From Petrosia ficiformis (lineage: Eukaryota > Porifera > Demospongiae > Haplosclerida > Petrosiidae): a DNA stretch of 64,000 nucleotides. The notes below the pieces were generated by a model, which saw nothing but the letters and a program-made list of their open reading frames with translations, was not told the origin of the DNA and ran no database searches. Shown here piece after piece: positions 35,601 through 49,541 of the stretch (position 1 is the stretch's first letter; each line of letters begins with the position of its first letter). The DNA lies in contig OX345636.1 of NCBI GenBank assembly GCA_947044365.1, forward strand, positions 57,329,746-57,393,745, given 5' to 3'. A program made the position numbers and the translations under genes.

Positions 35601-38600
35601 TCATGATACAGGAGTAGTTATGTTTTGATGTGTCCAGATGCCTCCACGAGTCTTCTCAAGTCTGGAAACAGTAACCGTGAGTTATAAACATTGTGATAAC
35701 TTTATAACCAAAAGGTTTAAGAAGAATTCCTACGTTATTTTTTTTCCTTGTATAATTTGAAGTCTACCAGTACCCCTTTTGAAACGTCAATGTTTTTATT
35801 TTTCCAGAAAAATTGCTAACACACACACAGACACACAGACACACAGACAAAACGATTACCGTACCCTTCCGCCTACGCTACGCGGCGAGGGTAATTAAAA
35901 TTATTATCTATTATAGGATATAATCATTATTGTTAATACACTGGATGCATCAATTGTAGGTGTGGTTTATGTATTAGTTAGCTTTGCTTAAATGTATTGC
36001 CTCTTGCAGGCCTGATGTCTGTATACATGTATGTACAGTTTGTATTTTTTATGTACATGTATGTCATAGAATTTGTTTATCATGTTTAATGAGGTTTAGT
36101 TAAGTTTTGATTATTGTTATGATTTCTTTCATAATAATAAAACAACTATCATGTCAATGTTTAACTAAACCTTGTTAAAATTTACATGTATGTATGTATA
36201 TACATATGTATAATATGTACATGTATATATGTACATGTGTTTAAGTACATGTACAATATTTATGTGATTATTATTTTGTTAATGCAATTACACATAATAA
36301 AATAGTAAAGACATTATTACTACACCAGGAGCACATGAACAGCTCCTGGATACACTTACAATGTATTACAATGGCCAATTCTACAATAATTTATAGTCAC
36401 TAATGCATGGTTTTTTTTTAGGTAAAATGTTCATGTGGGGCAAACCAATGTTTCAAGAAATAGAGGGAGTGTAGGTTAGAGCTAAAATACATAAAAATAA
36501 TATTAGTGTACATGTACTTTGCCTCTTCAGCATATAGTAGCTGCCTTATTTCACATTCAACTTGTCATGTCAAGGTTGCATGTACAGTATGTAACATTTT
36601 TCAAGTGAAAATTGGCTAAAGCTCAGGGGGGGAGGGGGTCAAAACCATTTTCCGGCTGGATGAAATGCCCCTTTCAACCCTCCTAACAAAAACCCTGACT
36701 AATGTCAGATGTTAATAAATTATATTATTATAAACAGAAGATTAGATGATCTGTTGTATGCTATCATTACAATATCTATGATAATTGTGTCTTCATTTCA
36801 TTACCCCGGCCTAGTAGTACAATGTATATTTAAAAGGGGTTAATCTGTCTGTCTATCTTTTATGCAAACTTTTTCAGAAAACCACTTTAGTAATAGTTTA
36901 AACATATTCTAAAAACTCAAGATTAGTTATATAAGGTACTATAATGTAGCTAATAGTTTTCTTATTAATATAATATACATACATGTACATGTAGTCCACC
37001 ATTTTGTGGTCAGTCACATCATTCATAATACTTACATGTATAATTATAGTGGATACATTTTCTCATAACTCTAGTTGTTATGTACATGTAATAACTGCAC
37101 TTTATAAAGTAATGCACTATAAATAGTTATTTTAACCTACATGTACATGTACAGTTGGGTACTGCAGTTTTAATGTAATTCTATTTTCCTCAATGCTAAT
37201 TTGTTTTCCTGCTAGGTAATATTTACATGTACTAGTTTCATTTGATCTTGATCTATGTTGACTAGTATATAAAGTACATGTCATAATAAATCATATAGTA
37301 ACAGACATACAATGTAGCTATATAGCATAATATTATAGGTACAACCTGTGATATATTATTATCATTACCATTCTAACATATATTAAAACAATAGATGTTT
37401 GATCATTCCAGAGTAATTAGTATGTACAGGAATTTGTACTAGTAATAACAAATAACATGTTGTACTCCACATGAAGTTAGTACTGTACATACATGTACAT
37501 GTAATTATGGTACTATGACATTTATATACTACATGTATATGTTTGAAGTACAAGTACATTATATTTATTGTTACCATTCATTATTATGACATGTACTTTA
37601 TATACATGTAACTGTACATGTACTAGCTAGTCAATATACATGTACGTGTTGATCAATATCAAAAATTACTTGTAAACATTACCTACCAAGAAAAGAAATC
37701 AGTATTGTCACATGTATAGACCAGACTGGTTTACTTGATAACTAATACTAAATGTATGTTTCATAATTACATGGGCTTTGGATACAACATGTAGTAATGT
37801 TAATTTATATTGTGTATACATGTATGTATACATGTACAATCTGGTATAGTCATTTATTTCTGTTATAATCTACAAATTGTTGAATGAATAATAATACAGA
37901 GAAAAGAAAATTCTTGAATTTTTAGTAGTGCATTGTAACAATTATAAATTGATGGTAATTACATGTACGTATTATGTGTTGTGTCTAAATCAACTTCCAT
38001 TTCCTCTTATTTGTAAGAAGTTTGTTTCTTGTAATCACCACTCATCATCAGTGTAGTTCCAGTGTCTTTAGTTGATATTATGATACTCAAGATACTAGCT
38101 ATTATTATACATGAAGAATATAGACTGAGTCATGTGACTAAACTGAAATTGATAATATTAAGATAATTGAATATTGTTTATCAACACAGGTACATGTATG
38201 TATCCTGATTTATTATTGATACAAGAAGACCACTCAAAACATTTTCACTTAATTACAAATGAAATATTATATTATAAAATGAATAGTCATATGATATTTG
38301 AAACAGTCCTTTGTTAAATATGTTGTTTAATAGTTTAGTAACTAGACCAATTCTGAATAATAATTGTGTTTAGTATTATATTAATTAGTATTTAAATTAT
38401 GTTAATTCATTTTGACATACTCTTTACTATAGGATTGGGACCTGAGGAATGCCTATGAGAGGAATGATCGAGATGCGGTAAAAAGCATAGTGGAATCATA
38501 CTCTGACAAGAGATATGCCCATGTTAGTTGTTTTTGATAGATATTGTAGTTTTGTTATCCATTTATCTTTTAATTAATATGAATAATTAATATACATGTA

Positions 38601-40636
38601 TGCTTGTCTATTATAAAATTAGTGATATGGATCAAAATATGATCTATTGATAATTACATGTACAGTATATGTGATATAGTTTTCAGAATGGACACTTCCA
38701 GTAAAATAGTTTTGATCATAAACTTATATCTAAATGTTCATTATTCTACCATTTTGTACAGGAAGCCAATTAATTGTTATATACATGTAGAAAGCTTCTT
38801 AGATACCACATTTAGTTAGTTTACTATATAAAATGGTATAATAACGAGTGTTTTAATGTAAGCATTTCATCAAACGTATTTACAGTGTCCCTATAGTATA
38901 TAGTATGATTGATCATTTGGTTTAATTAGTAGTGAGTCAGTCCATGTTCTCATCAGGACTTTACTAAATAGTGGTATAAGTGTTATAGTAATAACTACTA
39001 CTGTAGTCGTTAAAAATTTAAAAAAAAGTGTGATTATAAATTAATAATTAATATTGTGTTACCAAATATTAATCCACATGCTCCCATGAGATCACATGTG
39101 CTTTTTACAATCCCATTTACATAATATTTATAATCTATGCCTAAATACACATACCAGTAATTAAACCTGTTTTTACAGACCCAGTCCCATGATGTTATTT
39201 ATAATTTAGTTAAGCACTCTTTCTCTAAAATTTAAAGCACATACTCACAATACAGGAACACAATTTATATATACAGGAAGAGTTACTATTAATCTTCTTA
39301 GATATCACATTTAAGTGGTTTTATATACATAATAACATAATAATGAGTGTATTAATGTAAGCTTTTGTTTATTGAGACCAGTTTTATTAGTTTATGAATT
39401 TATCTTTCAAAATGTGTAATATCTAATCATGTATTTATGAGTGAATTGTCAATTTTTATAATTATTATGATTAAATGTACTCACATTATACAAATCTACA
39501 GTACATTAAAATAACACACAAATGAACACAAATACACACACATGATATCTCTCATTCTAATGTACATGTACTATGGTTCAAGTGAATAGTATGTTTTCCC
39601 TACTCAAATAATAGTCATGTATCTTAAGTGACTAGTCCACTAATAATTGGGTACATGTACATGTACATGATGTTATCCGAGATGTAGATAGAAAGAAAGA
39701 AACAAAGAAACAAAGACACCTGAGGCAATGGAAAAATGAAAAATGAGAGTTGCCTCAGGTGGGATTCGAACCCACAACACTCTGCACTCCGGACAGATGC
39801 TCTACCAACTGAGCTACCAAGGCATCTCAGCTGGCAGGGTCCGAATCAAACATCTCATATTCCTGTATGAGCAGGCTAACTTGACACAAGGCATTAGGTG
39901 ATGGCCGGGGTAATGAAACCACCAATGACACCAAGATATACATGATGTTATCCGAGATGTAGATAGAAAGAAAGAAAGAAAGAAAGACACCTGAGGCAAT
40001 GGAAAAATGAAAAATGAGAGTTGCCTCAGGTGGGATTCGAACCCACGATTCTCTGCATGTATGTTAACCATTATACCATATGCTTATTACCACATATCTT
40101 ACATGTAATTTATTTTAGTAGTTCATTACTATTCCATTCCACTGGGATAATCATTTTGAAATACTTCAAACAAAATGGTGTCTGGTTCATTGAAAGCACA
40201 TCTTAAACCATCACCATACATAGTAACATATGATTGGGGAAACAAAATGGTTCTTTGAGGATTGATATACATGTACATGTGTACATGTATTACATTAACA
40301 AACTAGTATAATACTGTATATAAACCAAAGAATATAATAATGTCATGCTTGAGTGAGAACTTATACATGTGCATATACATGTACATGTATATCCTGAACA
40401 ATGTTATACATGTAATTCTTTTATCATACCATACTATTATATATGTACATATACATGTATATACATGTATATATATACATGTATGTACATGTAAACGCAA
40501 TATTATTTCATGGTCCTTATAATTTGTAAACAAGTAAACAGCAAAATACACATACATGTACATGGTTTCATACAGTGTGGAATGAATTCCATAAATTGAG
40601 TTTCAAGTAATAATTACATGATGTTATCGGGGATGT

Positions 40637-40667
<31 letters not shown>

Positions 40668-43600
40668 CACCTGAGGCAATGGAAAAATGAAAATGAGAAT
40701 TGCCTCAGGTGGGATTCAAACGTATGTATAGTTATAACATATCACTACTATTGAATTATACTACTATCACTATTGCAACATTAGTCACTACTGTATCATT
40801 ATTAACTACTGTCACATTAGTCACTAATGTCTACATTGTAACACTAGTCACTACTATCACACATTAGTCACTATGGCCACAATAGTCACTATTGTCACAT
40901 TAGTCACTATGGCCACAATAGTCACTACTGTCACATTAGGCACTATGGCCACAATAGTCACTACTGTCACATTAGGCACTATGGCCACAATAGTCACTAC
41001 TGTCACATTAGTCACTATGACCACAATAGTCACTACTCTCACTACTTACTATCATAATTACTCACTACTATCACAATAGTCAGTGCTGTCACAATAGTCA
41101 GTACTGTCACAATAGTCACTACTGTCACAATAGTCAGTACTCTCACAATAGTAACTATTGTCGCAATAGTCAGTACTGTCACAATAGTCAGTACTGTCAC
41201 AATAGTAGCTATTGTCGCAATAGTCACTATTATCACAATAGTCAGTACTGTCACAATAGTAACTATTGTCACAATAGTCAGTACTGTCACAACAGTAACT
41301 ATTATCGCAATAGTCAGTACTGTCACAATAGTCACTACTGTCACAATAGTCAGTACTGTCACAATAGTAACTATTGTCACAATAGTCAGTACTGTCACAA
41401 CAGTAACTATTATCGCAATAGTCAGTACTGTCACAATAGTCACTACTGTCACAATAGTCAGTACTGTCACAATAGTAACTATTGTCACAATAGTCAGTAC
41501 TGTCACAATAGTAACTATTGTCGCAATAGTAGTCAGTACTGTCACAATAGTAACTATTGTCGCAATAGTCAGTACTGTTACAATAGTAACTATTGTCGCA
41601 ATAGTCAGTACTGTCACAATAGTCAGTACTGTCACAATAGTCAGTACTGTCATAATAGTCACTATTGTCACAATAGTCACTATTGTCACAATAGTCACTA
41701 TTGTCACAATAGTCACTATTATCACAATAGTTTAGTACTGTCAGTATTATCTCAACATTTTATTGTCAGTTATATGTTTTCAGAGTATTGTGATAATGAA
41801 CATTATAATAATGGTAATTATTATATTAAGTTGTTACAACACAAGAGAATTCTTGGAATTAACTTTTTTTGCTCCAAGATGGTAGATTTGTGTTCCTCTT
41901 TGTTGATTGCTTTTGAGGTGGATAGGGAAGGCTGCTCACTTTCCTATTTGTTCCTTAGTCACCAACCATGCTTATCACGTACAATTGTAGGAACCCAAAT
42001 GGTCAATGGCATATCAACAACTAAGACTAACTACAAGAATTCACCATAGATATAGGGATCAAAAACAACCATTCAAAGGGAGACCTTATACACAATGTGT
42101 TGATGAATCTCATGAAGTACCTTTGCATGGTTCATTGTCATCCATTGAACATTGTATTATAAAAAGTATTGTTATTTTCATGTTTATCCATGGCATTGAT
42201 TATATCCCTGAAACAGTGAGCTCTATTTTCTCATTCATTATTGAACTGACTAAAACAATATCATCTGTTGGATTTCCTATTTATCAAAGATCTAACACAA
42301 TCATTAAAAGTGTGTTAGAAAGATTTTGTAAGCATTTCATTATTTAGCAGAAACTCCAACAGAATTAGTTACAGATCATTAATCTAACCCTATTTATTGA
42401 ACATGAACATTCATATACTATGTACACCTTTCCTTGTATTTCTTCAAATATCAACAATTTAAATGATTCCATGTTTACTGATACAGTCTAGCTACTTTGT
42501 ATTCTTATCTTTAAAGCAGTGATTAGTATGATTAGTCAATAATGACATTTGTAACTACTATCACTGTAGTCACAATTGTGACATTGAGAGTAAAAGGATG
42601 CAGTGCCGTGTTGAATAATTATAATGATGTATATACTGTAGTACATGTATACAGTTGTACATGTGTATATAATATTAACAATGATAATTCCATTGCAACA
42701 GTATAGTGAGTATTGTAACTACATTGTGTGTACATGTATCAGTACTATCACTACTGTGTTGTGACTATTATGATATGTCAGCAGTGACTACTGCTACTAT
42801 TTTGAGTATAGTGACTACTGTAAGTATGATATAATGATGATATCAATTATGATATATGGTTACTATTATCTAGTGACCGCATTACTGTGACATGGCATTG
42901 TTATGAATATAGTGTCTAATGTGACAGTAGTGACTATAGTGACAATAGTGATGGTTGGGATAGTAGTAATGAGTACTGTGACCAGTGACATTACATGTAC
43001 ATGTACGTATGTTCCTATTTTGACTATAGTGACTATTATGACAGTAGTGACTACTGTGATAGTTTTGACTCATTGTGACAGTAGGGTTTTCAATAGTGAT
43101 GTTATTACTATCGTAACTATGGTCACTATTGTGACAATAGTGACTATTGTGACAGTAGTGACTACTATGAAGTTGTGTCAGTAGAGTTTATAATGACAAT
43201 AGTGATATTATTACTATCATGATTATGGTGACTATAGTGACTGTTGTGACTATAGTGACTGTTGTGACTATAGTGACTATTGTGACAATAGGGACTAAAT
43301 AAATGTGAAAATAGTCACTAATGTAACAATAGTGATGTTAGTGACTGCTCTTACTATTGTTAGTGACTAATATGACAGTAGTGACTATTGTGACAGTAGT
43401 GACTATTAATTGACAGAGCTCCTTGTATTTAATAATTTCCTTAACTATACATGTATGTGATACAAGTGTAATTAGCTATAATTATATTAAAAAACAGAGA
43501 AAGTAAATGTCCAATGTACATGTACATGTACATGTACATGTACGCATATGTACATGTACATATATATCTACATGTATATGTACATGTATATGGATCCTAT

Positions 43601-46600
43601 GGTCATAGAAAAGACAGAGAAGTGTAATTGTGTATAAGGACCATGGAAAGTAAGTGTTCAATGTACATGTTGGATGAGTTCTCTGACCCTAGGAAAGCAT
43701 GTGGAAATGCTATGTTCATATATGTACCTGTACATACACAAAACCTCTAGTCACTTCATTTTTGGGAATAATTTCCTTTTGACATTTGTCACCCATAGAT
43801 TAATTACTGTCTTTTTTTCTTTTTTCATCAATATTACTGAAGTGTTATTTAATGAGTACGTGTTTCAGTACTAAAGTTTTGTATGTTACACATCAGCTTT
43901 TATAAAACCAACATAATGAGCAGGGTTGGGTCTGAATCGTCTGATTACACAAGTGTGATTACGATTATGATTATGATCACACAGAAAAGTTTCTGAATAA
44001 TTATGATTACAATTACATACCAAAACTTCCAATTATGATTATGATTATGATTACTGTAGCATGATTACACTATGATTATACTATACCACTGCATTCATTT
44101 TCACAAGTGAAGTGTGTTTGGTGATTGTCTTATTCAAACCAATAATGTCAATTCTTTTCATAATTGCACCGTATAAACATCAGTTTTTCAAAAAGGGTGG
44201 ATTAAGTTAAACATTAAGTACAACTACATGTACCTGTGTTTGCATGATTACATTTTATCGTTGGAATGATTACAGTCCAAAGGGGTGTGGTTACTGGTTA
44301 CTGCATTTGGGTGTGGTTTAATCTTACTTTCTTTTATCATAGATTATATAGACTACGTATAAGGGATTGGAAACGGCGCACGTGATCCCATAGTATCAAT
44401 GTATAAGTCTGTGACGCACCCCGTGTCCCCAGAAATCAATTAAATTTTATTACTTGGTGGTGAGGACTGATCACCGAAAAAAACACTATTCCTTGCTGAA
44501 ACTAGACAATATAGATGTTTTTTATTGATACAAATGTTGCTATTGTATCGTTTTAACATCTCAATTGCTAAAACATTAGCAACAAATCATGTACGATGTT
44601 AAAAACTATTGTTTTTTAGTACATATCATAACGAAAACGGGTTTTGGGACTCTTACTTCTTTTAATAACAGTTCTATTGCAATATTCCCACTTAAGTTTT
44701 GTTACTCAATAAAAATATATGGGTTTAAAACAAATATAGAGAAAAAAGTTACCATTTAGATGTAGAAAATCCAGTTGAAACGATTACGAGGTACTTACAC
44801 TTTGGGGACTCTAAGCAGTGTGGTAGGTCATATAGTTCAACACTGCAGTTTTCTAGCTGAAGGTATAGCACTCCTATGTTGGTTGGGGGATATTATCAAT
44901 TAGTTTAACAAAAGTGTTCTTTAATGATACACGATTTAAAACAAGTTCTTTACCAGTCTTGCATGCTGCATAGCGCATTGTCTTTAGAGGGGAGGGGCTA
45001 ATAGGGTAATACGGTGGGGTAACGGAGTGTACGGAAATGCGTGGGCGTTTCCAATCCCTTATACGTAGTCTATACAATCTATGCTTTTATTCATCATCAC
45101 ATTTAACATGCCTCTAAAGTCATAAATGTATATTCATAACCAGAGAATGTGACGTATATAGTAAGATAAAATTAATAATACTTCAGTAATTGATGATAAA
45201 AGACAGCAATTAATGTACAAGTACAAGTATGTGTGATAAACACAAAAAGGAAATTGTTCCCCACAATAAAGGGTCTAGAGAATTTGTGTATGTACATGTA
45301 CATGTACAGTGTATATAACATTTCCACATGCTTTTCTAGGCCTGAGAATCCATCCCACATATACATTGGACATTTAATTTCCATTGTCCTTATATACATG
45401 TATAATTACACTTGTATTACATTCATGTATAGTTAAGGAATTATTAAATTCTGGGAGCTCTGTCAATTGATAATCATTAAATATAATAAGTAGGAAATGT
45501 TATTATAATTATAATTTCCAACACCACAATATTTATACTATCATACCATACCCGTTATTACTGACTCAACCTCCTGATGTCATATACTTATATATGAGTA
45601 GTAGTATATAGATAATAATGTATAGTGAGAAGAATTCAATATCTGTGAATATAAAGACATACATGTACCCACATGTTCAAACCATACTCACATACATGAA
45701 ACACACTCCATTGGTCTTGTGTTCTATACTCAGACTGTGAATATAATGACCTTTAATTTCGTTGTGTATGTAAATATTTACCCAAGTCATTATATACATG
45801 TAACCATTATAATTACACTCTATTACTGGTTTATGTAAACTGTATAATATACTTATGTATCATAATTTCTAACTATAATTATTAGGGCTGGGAATTGGCT
45901 CAGATTCTGAAATCGATTATCACTAACTTCCAATCGATTCATAATCGATTAAAACCAGTTGAAGTAATTAGGCCAATTAAGTCAATTAATACAGGAAATG
46001 CCTCCCATTTGATGATCAAAAAGGCTTCCTGTCACTTCCATATTGAACATTATTTGCCATCACATGCTTGAAAAGTATGCCTTCTGGAATAATTAGCATA
46101 ATTGATATCACAGACTATCAATATCAATTGATTAATCAATTAATCGTCCCAGCCCTAATAATTATTATAAAGTGAGTACACAGCTTGTATATTACATGTA
46201 TGTATATCTATTACAGTAAACCCCTTTTACATGTACATGTACATGTATTTCCTTAAACAGCTTTTTATTTTCAAATTCAACTTGTTTTTATAAATGTGAT
46301 GATGAATATCATGTAACAAATTGTATAAAATCTAAACTGTATACCTAGTCAATTCTAAATGATATAAATCAGAGATTTCTACGAGCTTTAACATTACCTA
46401 CCTGACAAGTTTACAATCATTCACATTTCTGCTTTTCTGACAGTAATGAAGCTTGATATCAACTTTTTATCCCTTCATTTTGAAACAGTTGATGTTAATG
46501 TATACATGTATATCAGGATAATGTATTAATACTCCACTCTCTATACAGAATAACCGGATCTATTGGGCCATTCAGTATTCTGATGATGAGGAAGTGGACT

Positions 46601-49504
46601 CACTGATTAATGATTCCAAAACAGATATAAAATGGACTAACGAAGCTACGTTTTCTGTAAGTGTCATCCTATAAATTAATAATTAAAATAATATTTGTTA
46701 TTATTTTTAATTGTAATATTTAATAGTTATTATGATATTATTGAATATCCATTCTATTATGATGGTATATACTAGATATTATTATGAAATGTTATTTGTG
46801 GTAATTTGATTGTGGATATACTGACAAGGAATATTTCATTATTATGAACATTGTCTTCATTATTTATGTAAATGTCTTATGAAGTTCCTTAACAATGTTT
46901 AATATTACTATTTTCGTTTCTCCCTCCCTATGATTGGTTCCATGATCAATGGTATAGACAGGAAGTTATTGTTTGGTGAGGGGGAGAGGGGCTTACAAAA
47001 GGAGATAGGCATACATAGTGTACTGCAATGTTTAGTTTATTAGTTATTCATGAGGGCATGCTTTTCAGTACAAGCTGGTAAATTAATCCATGTACAATAA
47101 TTATAATCTATTGAATTATGACACAAACAAACCAAATCAACATTATAATTGATGTATGTTATTATAAGAATTCAGTGTTTGGCAAAATGTTCATTTTAAA
47201 TTAATTTATTAACCTCATAGTCTACTGTTTCAACTACTTGTAATTGTTTAGGTCAAATATATGATATAATCTAGTATTTATTCATACACACATTACCTTT
47301 ATTGTCTCACTAACATAAACACATACACTCACAGGGGTGGATACAGGATTTATTGTATGGTGGGGTTGATTCATAAAGGGCGTGGTAAATTAATTAACGA
47401 AAGAAAAAGGTCCTCTAACATCGATTTCTGGAAGATGCGCCTCAAATGTTGTTAAATGAAAGCCTTCAAAATGTCTTCTACTGGAATTCTCTCCTGGTAA
47501 TGCATAGCTATCACAGCCATGTCTGAAAAGTGTTCTTCTGTGAATGAGGATCGTGTGTAAGTCTTTCAAAGATCAAATGTTTGGGGGGGTTGCAACCCCA
47601 CAAACCTCCCCCCCCCCCCTAAATCCGCCCTTGACTCATACAAACATGTATTTACAAACATACATACTCACACAAACATAATTCACACAAATATATACAT
47701 ACACATTGTCTATTCCTTTAATGATATAAAGTACCAATATACAATGTATCCATAGAGGTGTTAGGATTGGGTTTAACAAAATTTCCTGTACACTGGCTAC
47801 CTAAATTACATAAAAATCCTTACGGAAAGAGATTTATTGCTGCTTCACATAAGTGTACCACTAAGGCATTATCTAAACTTCTTACCACATGTCTTACTAC
47901 TATAACTACTCATTTTAAAGAATATTGCCATGGCATTTATAATAATACCGGTGTTAACTGTTTTTGGATAATTAATAATTCACAACAAGTCCTTGATAAA
48001 CTTCACACAATTAATCACTTTTCTAGTGCAAAAAAATTTGATAGCTTTGATTTTTCTACACTGTATACTAGTATTCCACATATCTCTTTAAAATTGGCAC
48101 TTATGGCTCTCATACAGGAAGCATATAGAGTTAGAAATTGCATATACCTAGTTGTAAATACGTTTTGGTAAAGCATATTGGTCAGACATACATGTACCAT
48201 CTAAATCTAGTTGTAGCAAAAATATTAAAGAGGATAAACTGATAGAAATGCTGGAATTCCTGATAGATAACATTTACATTAAAGTAGGTAAAGAAATATT
48301 TAGGCAGCAAGTAGGAATTCCAATGGGTACTGATTGTGCTCCTTTTTTAGCTAATTTATTTTTATTCTATTATGAATATAACTATATGAAAGATCTTATC
48401 AAAAGTAATATACACTTAGCTAAACAGTTTCCTTACACTACCAGATATATTGATGATCTTTTAACATTAAATAATAATAGATTTACAAAAGTTATTCCTA
48501 ACATATATCCTCCTGAGTTAGAACTCAAAAGAACTACTGAGAGTCCCACTATGCTATCCTATTTAGATATATTAATTACAATAGAAAATGAGAAATATCA
48601 CACTACCATTTTTGATAAAAGAGACAATTTTGGTTTTAATATAGTTAACTTTCCACATTTATGCAGTAATATTCCCACTAAACCTGCTATGAAGTGTATA
48701 TTTCACAATTAATTAGAATTGGTAGTATATGTGATTCCTTTAAAGATTTTGCACACAGACACTATAAGTTAACTAGTCATTTAATACAACAAGGTTTCTG
48801 GTATACTAAGCTATGTTTTACATTTAAAAGGTTTACAAAATACATGCACCTATTTTTTCTAAATTTAAATGTAATGTAAGCAAGCATATAGAGGAAGGTA
48901 TTTACCTGCCGGTTAATGTAAGACTGAACAACTAGAAATGTGACTATTAGACGTGCTAGACATTGGTTAGTACTTATTAGTGCTTTTTCACAATTATAAT
49001 CAGTACTAATCAGTACTTCTTTTGTGTGTTGCATGGTAGACAGTGATGGCCAGCTGCTTTTGTAAGAGCAGGTGCTTAGCTTAGTGTGCCTCACTGATCT
49101 CAAACCTTGCATATGTGACCAACTTAGGTTTGCGGCAGCTCTATGCTTCTCTTCTTGGTTTGTGAGTCGCATTATGTTGTGTACTTGTTATTTAAGTGTA
49201 CTATTTTTATTGTTATTATTGTTATATGGACGCTGGATGAGTGGGGAGAGTTGGCTAGCCATCAAAGATCTTTAACCCACCATTCCCGGTTCTCAAGACT
49301 GGGCATTCAGTGTTCAATTTTACCATATTTTTCTAAGCCATTGTGGCAGTTCCTCTTCTAAGCCATTGTGGCTGCTTATTTTCTAAGCCATTGTGGCTGC
49401 TTATTTTCTAAGCCATTGTGGCAGTTCCTTTTCTAAGCCATTGTGGCTGCTTATTTTCTAAGCCATTGTGGCTGCTTATTTTCTAAGCCATTGTGGCTGA
49501 TTAT

Positions 49505-49541
<37 letters not shown>

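Noticed and set aside
35033..35895. Possible ~860-bp element with CCCTCGCC ends
   Set aside because: Ends match only loosely in opposite sense and no flank duplication is seen.
39814..40071. Minus frame containing AENRGFESHLRQL
   Set aside because: This is translation of the tRNA-like T-arm (GGTTCGAATCCCAC), a common false protein.
40340..40563. Open frames rich in Y, M, C and H on both strands
   Set aside because: Encoded by TACATGTA palindromes.
41042..41725. 227-codon V-T-I/V-L-T-I frame
   Set aside because: 18-bp tandem repeats read in frame; no independent evidence of coding.
44874..45077. Minus frame starting MYRLRIRDWKRPRI
   Set aside because: It begins in the inverted terminus of a MITE and has no motif.
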